The translations under genes and the position numbers were made by a program. A stretch of DNA of 64,000 nucleotides from a bacterium (GTDB taxonomy: Bacteria; Oederibacteriota; CAKKQC01): assembly GCA_919901855.1 (NCBI GenBank), contig CAKKQC010000008.1:1-64000 (forward strand), in the 5' to 3' direction. Of the stretch, positions 44,935 through 52,534 are shown piece after piece. The notes below the pieces were generated by a model that worked only from the letters and a program-made list of their open reading frames with translations, had not been told where the DNA came from and ran no database searches. Every line of letters begins with the position of its first letter. Positions within the stretch are counted from its first letter, which is position 1.

Positions 44935-44991
44935 AGCGATTTCATTATGCCACAGGGGACCTCAAGGCCAAGCTCCATCGCACGAATGCGG

Positions 44992-45003
44992 TATCCTGTT
45001 GGT
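44992..45003 (+). promoter_or_regulatory. -10 box for the small orphan ORF, leaderless type
   Basis: TATCCT at 44992-44997 followed by GTTGGT and the ATG at 45004: a 6-nt gap, supporting expression of the small ORF. Confidence 0.4.
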
Positions 45004-45204
45004 ATGAGTCGGCGGGGCGTCCGAGCCCGAGATGCGGCGGTGGAGAAGCGATCCGTGGCGGGAGCGGGGCGGAAGAGGCTGCTCGCCTTGACCCGCTCGG
45101 CCGCTACTGGCGCTCCCACGGACTTGGCCCGCAACCACGACCATTACCTCTACGGCGCGCCACGGCGCGGTTCCCGCCGACGGCGGCGCAGCCGACCCGA
45201 GTAG
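45004..45204 (+). CDS. Small basic protein, possible orphan antitoxin
   Basis: A 66-aa very basic protein: an Arg/Lys-rich N-terminal half, the stretch APTDLARNHDHYLYGAPRR, and an Arg-rich tail. I recall similar NHDxYLYG tails in small proteins next to PIN-type toxins, but I cannot prove the match and no PIN gene follows here. The ATG is 6 nt after TATCCT. It lies between the HepT/MntA pair and repeat copy 2. It could be an antitoxin whose toxin was lost, or a spurious ORF. Confidence 0.4.
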   Translation: MSRRGVRARDAAVEKRSVAGAGRKRLLALTRSAATGAPTDLARNHDHYLYGAPRRGSRRRRRSRPE

Positions 45205-45426
45205 CCAGCCCACCGGGGGCAGTGTCCCACAGCTCCAATTGCGCGGGGGGCGCGGGAACGGGCGGGGCCTTCAACGCCCCGGGCGAGATCAGCAGGGCTC
45301 GGGGACATCCTTCGGATCACCGGATTCCTCCGACTCGTGCGCCGGGTCCCGAGACAGCCGCGGCGCGCATCATCTCGTCCCCCCGATCCTTCCGGGCGTC
45401 TTCCACGACCGTCAACCGTCACGCCG
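45205..45426. other. Non-coding gap holding repeat copy 2
   Basis: Apart from the repeat at 45302-45350 I see no gene or RNA in this stretch. It is GC-rich and contains only short shadow reading frames. It may be the remains of a toxin gene or recombination debris, but nothing is recognisable. Confidence 0.4.
45302..45350. repeat. 49-bp direct repeat, copy 2
   Basis: The second copy of the repeat at 44217-44265, in the same orientation, 1085 bp away, with two mismatches. This copy begins GGGAC and ends GTCCC, a short terminal inverted repeat. Confidence 0.85.
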
Positions 45427-45633
45427 CTACCATTCCCGCGTCAACCATGCCCCGTACTCGACCGCCTGCGAGATATCCGCACGCTCCAGGTCGGGATAGC
45501 CCTTGAGGATCTCCTCGAACGGAATGCCGTGGGCCACCTGTCCGACGATCCCGGACACGGGGATCCGCATCCCCCTGATGCATGCGCGCCCCCCCATGAT
45601 CCGCGGGTCAAAGGTGATCCTGTCGAATGTCAT
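45427..45633 (-). CDS. DUF433 protein
   Basis: A 68-aa protein that is almost entirely a DUF433 domain: ITFDPRIMGGRACIRGMRIPV, GIPFEEILKGYPDLERADISQAVEYG. The winged-helix-like DUF433 domain is common in antitoxins. The usual partner is a DUF5615 PIN-like toxin directly downstream; none is present, and the gap that follows holds only a repeat. Its ATG overlaps the stop of the upstream XRE gene as ATGA, so the two are co-translated. Confidence 0.85.
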   Translation of the reverse strand: MTFDRITFDPRIMGGRACIRGMRIPVSGIVGQVAHGIPFEEILKGYPDLERADISQAVEYGAWLTREW

Positions 45634-45953
45634 GCCGCCTTCGCGGCCGGCTTGAACCTGAAGCCAAGCTCGAGCCTGCCCTTGCACGCGGCCGCAATGT
45701 GGGCCAAGAGCGGCAGGGTGGGCGTGCGCGTGTCGCTGCCACTCTCGAGCCTGGCGATCACGCTCTGCGTGCTCCCGATCTTCCTCGCCAGCGCGGCCTG
45801 CGTGAGGTGCGCCCGCCGCCGCGCCTCCCGCACCGCGAGGGCGATCTTGGTCCTCGCCCGCTCCTGCTCGTAGTGGAACCTGACCTCGGGATCCTTCAGG
45901 AGCTTCCTGAAGAACGGACCCGAGGATTCGTACCGCTTCGCCCGTCCGTTCAT
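45630..45953 (-). CDS. XRE-family helix-turn-helix regulator or antitoxin
   Basis: A 107-aa protein with a HTH_3/XRE domain in the second half: LTQAALARKIGSTQSVIARLESG. The N-terminal part (FFRKLLKDPEVRFHYEQERARTKIA) is the arrangement seen in HigA-like and related antitoxins. No HigB-like toxin lies upstream. An AGGAGG ribosome site precedes the ATG at 45953 by about 9 nt, and TATAGAGT lies just upstream of it. It probably represses the XRE-DUF433 operon. Confidence 0.85.
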   Translation of the reverse strand: MNGRAKRYESSGPFFRKLLKDPEVRFHYEQERARTKIALAVREARRRAHLTQAALARKIGSTQSVIARLESGSDTRTPTLPLLAHIAAACKGRLELGFRFKPAAKAA

Positions 45954-46016
45954 GCGCCAAGCACCTCCTGTCCCCTACTCTATACCCCTCTGGCTATGTC
46001 TTACACCACTCCCATT

Positions 46017-48308
46017 TCAACCCCATAGCTTCATCTGCCCCGGTACATCATGGCATCTGGGACCCCCGGCGCGCCGGGCAGACGGCTCGGGCGGAAGCCG
46101 GGCCGGCTGAAGCAGCGCCTGCAGGGAGGCCAGCGGCCAGCCGAAGGGGGCGAGGACCGTGGCGGCGGCGCGGAGGGCGAGCGCGACGTAGGCCTCGGTG
46201 TCATAGGGCTCCCCGCCTTCGCGGACCTGGAGCGCGAGCGGCCGGTCCGTGCCCAGGACGTACGCGACCTTCTCCCCCGCCTCCAGCACCGCCCCGCGGC
46301 TCACCAACTGCTGGGCCGCCACCGCCACCGGGGTCGGCCGCGCGTACTCGAGCGGGCCCTTGGACAGGTGCCGGTGGATGGCGAGGTCCGGCCCCCGGAG
46401 CCGGCCAGACCGGATCGTCTCCGCCGCCTCCCGGACCCGGTCCACGAGGCCTGCCGCGATCACGCGGGCTTCCGCCACGGACGCCGACTTCGCCAGCTCC
46501 TCGACCAGCCCCACCTGCAGCGCGCGCACGAACGGGGCCGCGTCCACGCGCCGCGCTTCGATCCCGCGCGCCTTGACCTCGCCGCTCTCGAAGACGCCCA
46601 GATACCGCTGGGCCACCCCGCGCCGCTCGTCCGCCGTGCTCGGCAGGAACGCGATCCAGCGGTAGACGCCCTCGACCGCGATCGGGAGCCCCGAGCGCCG
46701 CTCGATCTCGGCCGCCAGCGCCTCGCACTCCGACACCGTCACGCGTCCCGTGGGCTTCTCGACCCAGAGGCTGTCCACGATCCCGTGGATCATCCGGTAG
46801 CCCAGGTCCTCGGCCGCCTCCTTCGCGCGCAGGAGGGCCTCCCGCCCCCACGCCGTCGTCGCCTCGTGCGCCTCGATCCGGCCGAACCGGGCGTTGCGGT
46901 AGCCCAGGTACCCGAAGGAACAGACGAGGAGCCACTTGTGCGCGGAGACGCGCGCCTTCGCCCGGGCCCGCCCGGCCTCCGTCGGCGCGGACTTCTTCAG
47001 CTCCTTGTACTTGGCCCGCTTCACGAGGAGCGGCGCGAGCACGCGCGGGATGAGCCCCTGGCGTTTCCGGCACGACCGCAGGCCGGTCTCGGGGATGAGG
47101 TCCCCGTCCTCGCGACAGCACGGGCATCCGACGGTCTCGGGCGAGAGGTTGTGCCCCACCATGATCGCGGGATACATCGAGGCGAAGTCGAGCTCCCCCG
47201 CCCCCTCGTGCACGCCCGGTTCCGGCTGGAAGACCAGCCCGCCCTTGTCCACGGTCAGGAGTTCCTCGCCCGTCTTGAACGACTCCGTCTGCGCCTTGTC
47301 CACGGGGATGAGGATGCCGTCGGCGACCGCCTGCGCCAACTGCATCGACGAGATCCCGGTCCCCGTGCTCGTCCGCGCGCTCACCTGCACCGGGAGCCGC
47401 GAGAGCCGGGCGGTCTCGAAGAGGCCGTCGAACCCGGTCTCGTCCAGCGTGAACGAGTTTCGCTGGTCGAGGTGAAGCCGGCCGTGCAGGATCCAGGTCT
47501 GGTCCCGGTGCACGATGCGGCCGTAGGTGAAGTAGCTCCGGGAGTCGCTCACCTTCGGCGGCCGCGAGTCGTCGCGGTTGAGGTGGAGGGGGATGCCGTG
47601 GCGCTCCGAGAGCTCCCGGAGCCGCGGCAGGAGCCAGCCGTCGCCGTACTCGGTCAGCAGGAGGTCGGGGTCGTACTCACGGAGCAGCCCGTTGATCCGG
47701 TCGAGCATGGCGGCCGGGTCGTCGCCGTCGAGGACCCGGACCTCGCCCCCGGCCAGGTGGACCTCGATCGAGCCAGCATACCGGCCGTGCGCGGGATGGC
47801 CCCCGGTCCCCTCGGCCCGCAGCCCCAGCGTCGCGAACGGCGGGATCTCGTAGTCGAGGTCCCAGATCGAGTCCAGGCACTCGAGCCCGCGCAGGATCTC
47901 CCCGTCGATCTCCACCCGGACCCGGGCCAGCGGGTGCCGGACGGTCTCGTAGAACCAGAGCCGGTCGGCCGCTATGTCGGCGTTATAGAACGCGAAATCC
48001 GGGAAGGTCCGCATCGCCCCGGCCATGAGCCGCATGGCCCGCTCGGCGTCCCCGATCCGGATAGCGAAAACCGGGACCTCGCGGCCGGACATGAAGTCGC
48101 GGCGCACGGCTGGTTCGAGCTCCACAGGCACCCCCTGCGCCTCGATCCACGCCCGGACCCGCTCCGTTTCCGCGGGCGCCGCCTTGAGATACGACGTGGG
48201 CCGCCACGGCTCGACGACCCGGACCCGCCGGCCGTCGTCCAGGATCAGCCAGACCGTCATCCCCTCGGGGACGGCATAGGCATCCAGTAACCAACCCAGG
48301 GTATCCAC
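46017..48308 (-). CDS. PolB2-like family B DNA polymerase with altered catalytic motifs
   Basis: A 763-aa protein with the layout of a family B polymerase. Residues 140-235 are a diverged exonuclease-like domain without clear DxE acids (LDYEIPP, LLTEYGDGWLLPRL). Motif A is intact, GELDFASMYPAIM (Asp374). A zinc-knuckle-like CPCC (395-398) and Cys413 follow. Motif B is KWLLVCSFGYLGYRNARFG, where the usual Asn is Cys463. Motif C is HGIVDSLWV, where DTD has become IVD: the first Asp is lost and Asp512 kept. This resembles archaeal PolB2/Dpo2 proteins, once predicted inactive, for which low or translesion activity was later reported. The GTG at 48308 lies 6 nt after TATCAT. Its role may be damage tolerance. 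Confidence 0.75.
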   Translation of the reverse strand: MDTLGWLLDAYAVPEGMTVWLILDDGRRVRVVEPWRPTSYLKAAPAETERVRAWIEAQGVPVELEPAVRRDFMSGREVPVFAIRIGDAERAMRLMAGAMRTFPDFAFYNADIAADRLWFYETVRHPLARVRVEIDGEILRGLECLDSIWDLDYEIPPFATLGLRAEGTGGHPAHGRYAGSIEVHLAGGEVRVLDGDDPAAMLDRINGLLREYDPDLLLTEYGDGWLLPRLRELSERHGIPLHLNRDDSRPPKVSDSRSYFTYGRIVHRDQTWILHGRLHLDQRNSFTLDETGFDGLFETARLSRLPVQVSARTSTGTGISSMQLAQAVADGILIPVDKAQTESFKTGEELLTVDKGGLVFQPEPGVHEGAGELDFASMYPAIMVGHNLSPETVGCPCCREDGDLIPETGLRSCRKRQGLIPRVLAPLLVKRAKYKELKKSAPTEAGRARAKARVSAHKWLLVCSFGYLGYRNARFGRIEAHEATTAWGREALLRAKEAAEDLGYRMIHGIVDSLWVEKPTGRVTVSECEALAAEIERRSGLPIAVEGVYRWIAFLPSTADERRGVAQRYLGVFESGEVKARGIEARRVDAAPFVRALQVGLVEELAKSASVAEARVIAAGLVDRVREAAETIRSGRLRGPDLAIHRHLSKGPLEYARPTPVAVAAQQLVSRGAVLEAGEKVAYVLGTDRPLALQVREGGEPYDTEAYVALALRAAATVLAPFGWPLASLQALLQPARLPPEPSARRAGGPRCHDVPGQMKLWG

Positions 48309-48320
48309 ATCGCCATGATA
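48309..48320 (-). promoter_or_regulatory. -10 box for the PolB2-like gene, leaderless type
   Basis: TATCAT followed by GGCGAT and the GTG at 48308: a 6-nt gap. Confidence 0.5.
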
Positions 48321-48359
48321 GTGAACGGGCGTTCACGTATCAAGCAACCCGGCTCCGGG

Positions 48360-48932
48360 TCAGGCTTTCCGCGCCTCCCAGCCCTCCCGGGTCATGACCA
48401 CATCGGATTCGAACCGGCCCTTGGCCCCCGGCGCCTGCGCATACATCCCGTGGAGGGTATACCCGGCCCGCCGGAACGTCCGGAGGCTCCTCGGGTTGTA
48501 GTCCCCGATCGAGAGCCCGAAGATCATGTCCGCCCCCCGCTCCTCGAACCCGAACCGGGTCAGGAGCCGGACCGCCCGGGTCCCGATCCCGCGCCCCCAG
48601 AGCCCCTTCTCGCCGATCGACAGGTCGATCCGGAACAGGAGCTTTCCCCGGTAGAGGTCGAGCAGGCGCTGGAGGTTCATCCGCTGGAGCCAGCACTCAC
48701 CCACGGGAATCCCCCCGTGCTCGATCATGAACATGAACGCGGACTCCGAGACCTGGGCATAGAGCCCCTTCGTCTCCTCCATGGTCCGGGATCGGATGTC
48801 GTCACCCTCGGAGAAATACAGGACTTCGGGATCGTTGTTCCAGCGGTAGAGGACGTCCCAGTCGCCCTCCGTCAGCGGCCGGAGAACGACCTCCCCGTCC
48901 CGGAGCGTGACCTCGTGCGTCCGGAGCGGCAC
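48360..48932 (-). CDS. GNAT acetyltransferase, RimJ/RimL-like
   Basis: A 190-aa GCN5-related N-acetyltransferase. The opening VTLRDGEVVLRPLTEGDWDVLYRWNNDPEV is typical of the RimJ/RimL or aminoglycoside 6'-acetyltransferase-like branch. The acetyl-CoA-binding loop is GLWGRGIGTRAVRLL, followed by NPRSLRTFRRAGYTLHG. The substrate (a protein N-terminus, polyamine or drug) is unknown. The GTG at 48932 is 4 nt after the ABC transporter stop, so it ends that operon and could be linked to the exporter's substrate. Confidence 0.88.
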   Translation of the reverse strand: MPLRTHEVTLRDGEVVLRPLTEGDWDVLYRWNNDPEVLYFSEGDDIRSRTMEETKGLYAQVSESAFMFMIEHGGIPVGECWLQRMNLQRLLDLYRGKLLFRIDLSIGEKGLWGRGIGTRAVRLLTRFGFEERGADMIFGLSIGDYNPRSLRTFRRAGYTLHGMYAQAPGAKGRFESDVVMTREGWEARKA

Positions 48933-48936
48933 GGCC

Positions 48937-50703
48937 TCAGGACGACGGCGAGAGGGCCGCCTGCTGGCGGTAGATGTCGGCGAAATAGCCGTGGCCGTCG
49001 CGGAGCTCGGCCGGCGGTCCCTCCTCGACGATGCGGCCCGCGTCCATGACCAGGATCCGGTCGCAACTGGCCACGGAGCCCACCCGGTGGCTGACGATGA
49101 CCGCCGTGCCGCCCTTCATGAACGACCGGAGGGTGGCGAGCAGCCGCTGCTCGGTCTCGCCGTCCAGGGCGCTCATGGCCGAGTCGAGCACCAGGATCTC
49201 GGGGTCGGTCAGGAGGGCCCTGGCGATCGAGAGCCGCTGCTTCTGTCCGCCCGAGAGCGAGACCCCGCGCTCCCCTATCACGGTCTCGAGGCCCCCCTTA
49301 TGCTCGCGAACGAAGTCCGCGGCCATCGAGTCGTCCAGCGCCTTCCAGATCGCGGCATCGTCGCGGGCGCCCTGGGTGTAGAGCACGTTCTCCCGGATCG
49401 TGCCCGAGAACAGGACCACGTCCTGGGGCACGAGGCCGAACGCCCGGCGCACGCTCGCCAGCTCCCACTCCCTCAAGTCCCGGCCGTTGAGGAGGATACG
49501 TCCCTCCGTCGGGTCGTAGTACCGGAGCATTAGCGCCATGAGCGTGGACTTGCCGCAACCGGACGGGCCGATGATCCCGACCTGCCGGCCGGCCTGCATC
49601 GTGACCGAGACGTTGCGCAGGGACCAGGGCAGGGCCGGGCCGTATCGGAACGAGACCTTCTCGAAGACGATCTCGCGGACGGGCTCCGTCAGCCGCGGAG
49701 CCCCGGGGGCGCTCGCGATCTCGATCGGCTCGTCCAGGAGCCGGAAGACCTTGGTGAGCGACCCCGAGGCCTGCGCGACCATCTGGGGCAGGTTGCACAC
49801 GGCGATCACCGCCGGGAACAGGGACCCGAAGTAGCCGTAGAACGCGACGATGGTCCCCAGGGTGGCCTGCCCCCGGAGGTAGAGATAGCCGCCGTACACG
49901 AACACGATCATGAACCCGATGTGGATGAGCAGTCCGTTGATGAACCCGTAGGTCGCCGAGTAGCGGTTGTACTCGACGTGCAGGTCGCGGTGCAGGAACG
50001 CGCGCTTGCCGAACTTCTCCGCCTCGTAGTCCTCGGCGGCGAACGAGCGGACGACCCGGACGGCCCCGACCTTCTCGACCACCATCCCGCAGAGGATGCC
50101 CCAGTTCTCGCGGATCTTCTCGCTCGTGCCCCGCATCTTGGGGCGGAGCCAGAAGAACGCGGCGATCATGCCCGGGAACACGGCCGTGATCGCGAGCGTG
50201 AGCGGCAGGCTCATCCGGATCAGGATCACGTACCCGCCGAGCACGATCAGGGCGTTCGCCAGCGCGTTGATCATGCCCGCGGTCATGACGTGGGTGATGG
50301 CCCCGGGGTCGCCCACCGCGGTCATGAGCAGCCGGCCCGCGTGGGAGCCGTCGTAGAACTTCTGCGACAGCTTGAGCATGTGGTCGGCGAGCACGGTCCG
50401 CGAGCGCTGGGTCACGACGACGAGGAGCCGGAACAGGACGCGGTTGAACAGGAACACCAGGAACGAGTTCGCGAAGAGAATGCAGGCGCCGACCACGATG
50501 ACGACGACGCCCACGCTCCAGGACCAGTGGTCGGAAACGAGCACCCGGTCCACCATGGTCTTGTTCGCGTACGGCCACCACAGCCCCAGCGTCACGCGCA
50601 CGAGGATGTTCGCGATCAGGATGGACACGACCGTCCGGTGCGGCAGGATGAACTCGCGGAAGAACCGCCAGAAGTACGATGGTTCGATCTGCGCTTTAGC
50701 CAC
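48937..50703 (-). CDS. ABC exporter subunit with non-catalytic Walker B
   Basis: A 588-aa half-transporter: six membrane helices, then an ATPase domain. Walker A is GPSGCGKST, the signature is VSLSGGQKQRLS (canonical), and Walker B is EILVLDSAMSALD, where the catalytic Glu is Ser. The H-loop is VSHRVG. With the next gene it forms a heterodimer of the BmrCD/TM287-288 kind. Its GTG overlaps the partner's stop by 8 nt. It probably exports a lipid, peptide or drug. Confidence 0.88.
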   Translation of the reverse strand: MAKAQIEPSYFWRFFREFILPHRTVVSILIANILVRVTLGLWWPYANKTMVDRVLVSDHWSWSVGVVVIVVGACILFANSFLVFLFNRVLFRLLVVVTQRSRTVLADHMLKLSQKFYDGSHAGRLLMTAVGDPGAITHVMTAGMINALANALIVLGGYVILIRMSLPLTLAITAVFPGMIAAFFWLRPKMRGTSEKIRENWGILCGMVVEKVGAVRVVRSFAAEDYEAEKFGKRAFLHRDLHVEYNRYSATYGFINGLLIHIGFMIVFVYGGYLYLRGQATLGTIVAFYGYFGSLFPAVIAVCNLPQMVAQASGSLTKVFRLLDEPIEIASAPGAPRLTEPVREIVFEKVSFRYGPALPWSLRNVSVTMQAGRQVGIIGPSGCGKSTLMALMLRYYDPTEGRILLNGRDLREWELASVRRAFGLVPQDVVLFSGTIRENVLYTQGARDDAAIWKALDDSMAADFVREHKGGLETVIGERGVSLSGGQKQRLSIARALLTDPEILVLDSAMSALDGETEQRLLATLRSFMKGGTAVIVSHRVGSVASCDRILVMDAGRIVEEGPPAELRDGHGYFADIYRQQAALSPSS

Positions 50704-52516
50704 GGATCACCCCCGCCGTGAAGTGGGCCGCGTGGAGCTTGGCGTAAACGCTCTCCGGGTTCGCGAGCAGGTCCGCGGGCTTGCCCATCTCGAGGATCCG
50801 CCCCCGCTCCATGACCACCACGAGATCGCAGTTCCGGATCGTCGAGAGCCGGTGCGCGATGATGAATGACGTCCGCTTCCGGAGCAGCTCGACGATGGCC
50901 ACCTGCAGGAGCGCCTCTTCCTTGGAGTCGAGCGAGGACGTGGCCTCGTCCAGGATCACGATCGCGGGATCGATCAGGAGCGCACGCGCGATCGAAAGCC
51001 GCTGGGCCTCGCCCTCGGACGGCGTCACGCCCTCCTCGCCGCCCACGCGGGTGTCGAGGCCCTTGGGCAGGCTCCGGACGTAGCCCGCGATCTGGGAGAC
51101 CTCGAGCACGCGCCAGATATCGTCCTCGGTCGCGGCCGGCTTCCCGTACGCGACGTTGGCCCGCAGCGTGTCGCTGAACAGGACCACGTCCTGCGGGACG
51201 ATGCCGATGTGCCGCCGCAGGTCCTGGGGGTGGATGTCCACCGTCGGCGTGCCGTCGATCAGGATCGAGCCTTTCGTGGGCCGGTAGAAGTCCTGGAGCA
51301 GGTTCACGGTCGTCGTCTTGCCGCACCCCGTATGCCCGACGAGCGCGACGGAGGTCCCCGGCGCGACGCCGTAGTGGATGTCCTGGAGGACCGGCTTGCC
51401 CGTCTCGTACTCGAAGTACACGTGCTCGAACCGGACCTCCCCCTTCACCCCGCTGATGTGCCGCCGCCCCTCGGATAGGCGGGCCTCCTCGACCTCCTCC
51501 AGGATCGTGGTGATGCGCTCGGCCGAGACCGCGGACTGCTGCCAGGTGTTCAGCAGGTTGAACGAGGTCTCGACGGGCGCCAGGATGTACCCGATCAGGC
51601 CGGACAGCGAGAGCAGCTCCCCGAGCTTCATGTCCCCGTTGATGACCAGCAAGCAGCCCATGGCGAAGGCCGCGTGGCGCGAGACCCCCGAGGTGAGCCC
51701 GCCGAGGACGTTCATCCGGGTGCCCTCCATCGTCATCCGGTACCAGGTGTCGGACGCGACGTGCCCGAACTGGTGGTGCGTGAGCGCCTCCCGGCGCTCG
51801 CGGGTGAAGGCCTGGATCACGGTCATGCCCTTGAGCTTCTCGCCCCAGTTGCCCCACAGGTGGTCCTCGGCGCGGCGCCAGGCGCGCGCGGCCTTATGCA
51901 CGAGCGGCAGGAACCGCTTGATGATCCCGGCGTAGATGGGGACGAAGCAGAGGACGACGACGCCGAGGCTCGTGTTCCAGGTCAGGAGGATGACGAGCGC
52001 GACGATCCCCATCATGAACTGGAGGGAAACGTTCACGAGCTCGCTGCCGACCAGGGTCAGGAGCTGGCGGGTGTCGTTCGTGACCCGGTTCACGATCTCG
52101 CCCGACAGGGTCCGGTCGAAGTAGCTGATCGTAAGCCGGTGGAGCTTGGCGTACACGGCGAGCCGCAGGTCCGCGACGACGGTCTCGATGATCCGGACCG
52201 TCCCCTGGATTCCGACGAGGTAGAGGGCGTGATAGACCAGGGCGTATATCCCGTAGCATGCGACGAAGAGCCAGATCGTGGGGAACGACTTCGAGGGCAG
52301 GACGGTGTCGAAGTAGATCTTGACCGCGATCGGGGTCAGGATCCCGCAGGCGAAGTACGCGCCGTAGATGAAGAACCAGGTGACGATCCGCCGGCGGTAC
52401 GGGCGGAAGAACGGCCAGAACGACAGCAGGACCCGGAGCCCGAAGGAGGACTCCGCGGCCGTTGCGGCCGGCGCCGAAGGCGGGACCACCGGGATCGCCG
52501 ACTCAGCCGCAGGCAC
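50696..52516 (-). CDS. ABC exporter subunit with degenerate signature motif
   Basis: A 606-aa half-transporter with a six-helix membrane domain and an ATPase domain. Walker A is VGHTGCGKTT, Walker B is AIVILDEATSSLD with the catalytic Glu, and the H-loop is AHRLST. The signature reads VTPSEGEAQRLS instead of LSGGQ. It carries the catalytic Glu that its partner lacks, while the partner carries the good signature. So one ATP site of the heterodimer is canonical and the other degenerate. It precedes the partner gene with an 8-nt overlap. Confidence 0.88.
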   Translation of the reverse strand: MPAAESAIPVVPPSAPAATAAESSFGLRVLLSFWPFFRPYRRRIVTWFFIYGAYFACGILTPIAVKIYFDTVLPSKSFPTIWLFVACYGIYALVYHALYLVGIQGTVRIIETVVADLRLAVYAKLHRLTISYFDRTLSGEIVNRVTNDTRQLLTLVGSELVNVSLQFMMGIVALVILLTWNTSLGVVVLCFVPIYAGIIKRFLPLVHKAARAWRRAEDHLWGNWGEKLKGMTVIQAFTRERREALTHHQFGHVASDTWYRMTMEGTRMNVLGGLTSGVSRHAAFAMGCLLVINGDMKLGELLSLSGLIGYILAPVETSFNLLNTWQQSAVSAERITTILEEVEEARLSEGRRHISGVKGEVRFEHVYFEYETGKPVLQDIHYGVAPGTSVALVGHTGCGKTTTVNLLQDFYRPTKGSILIDGTPTVDIHPQDLRRHIGIVPQDVVLFSDTLRANVAYGKPAATEDDIWRVLEVSQIAGYVRSLPKGLDTRVGGEEGVTPSEGEAQRLSIARALLIDPAIVILDEATSSLDSKEEALLQVAIVELLRKRTSFIIAHRLSTIRNCDLVVVMERGRILEMGKPADLLANPESVYAKLHAAHFTAGVIRG

Positions 52517-52534
52517 GGTGGATTTCGCCGGTCC

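Noticed and set aside
44217-45350. Two repeat copies as a CRISPR or an att pair
   Set aside because: Only two copies 1.1 kb apart with no cas or integrase gene; kept as a direct repeat.
45205-45426. Lost toxin gene after DUF433
   Set aside because: I looked for a DUF5615 or PIN frame on both strands and found none that could be supported.
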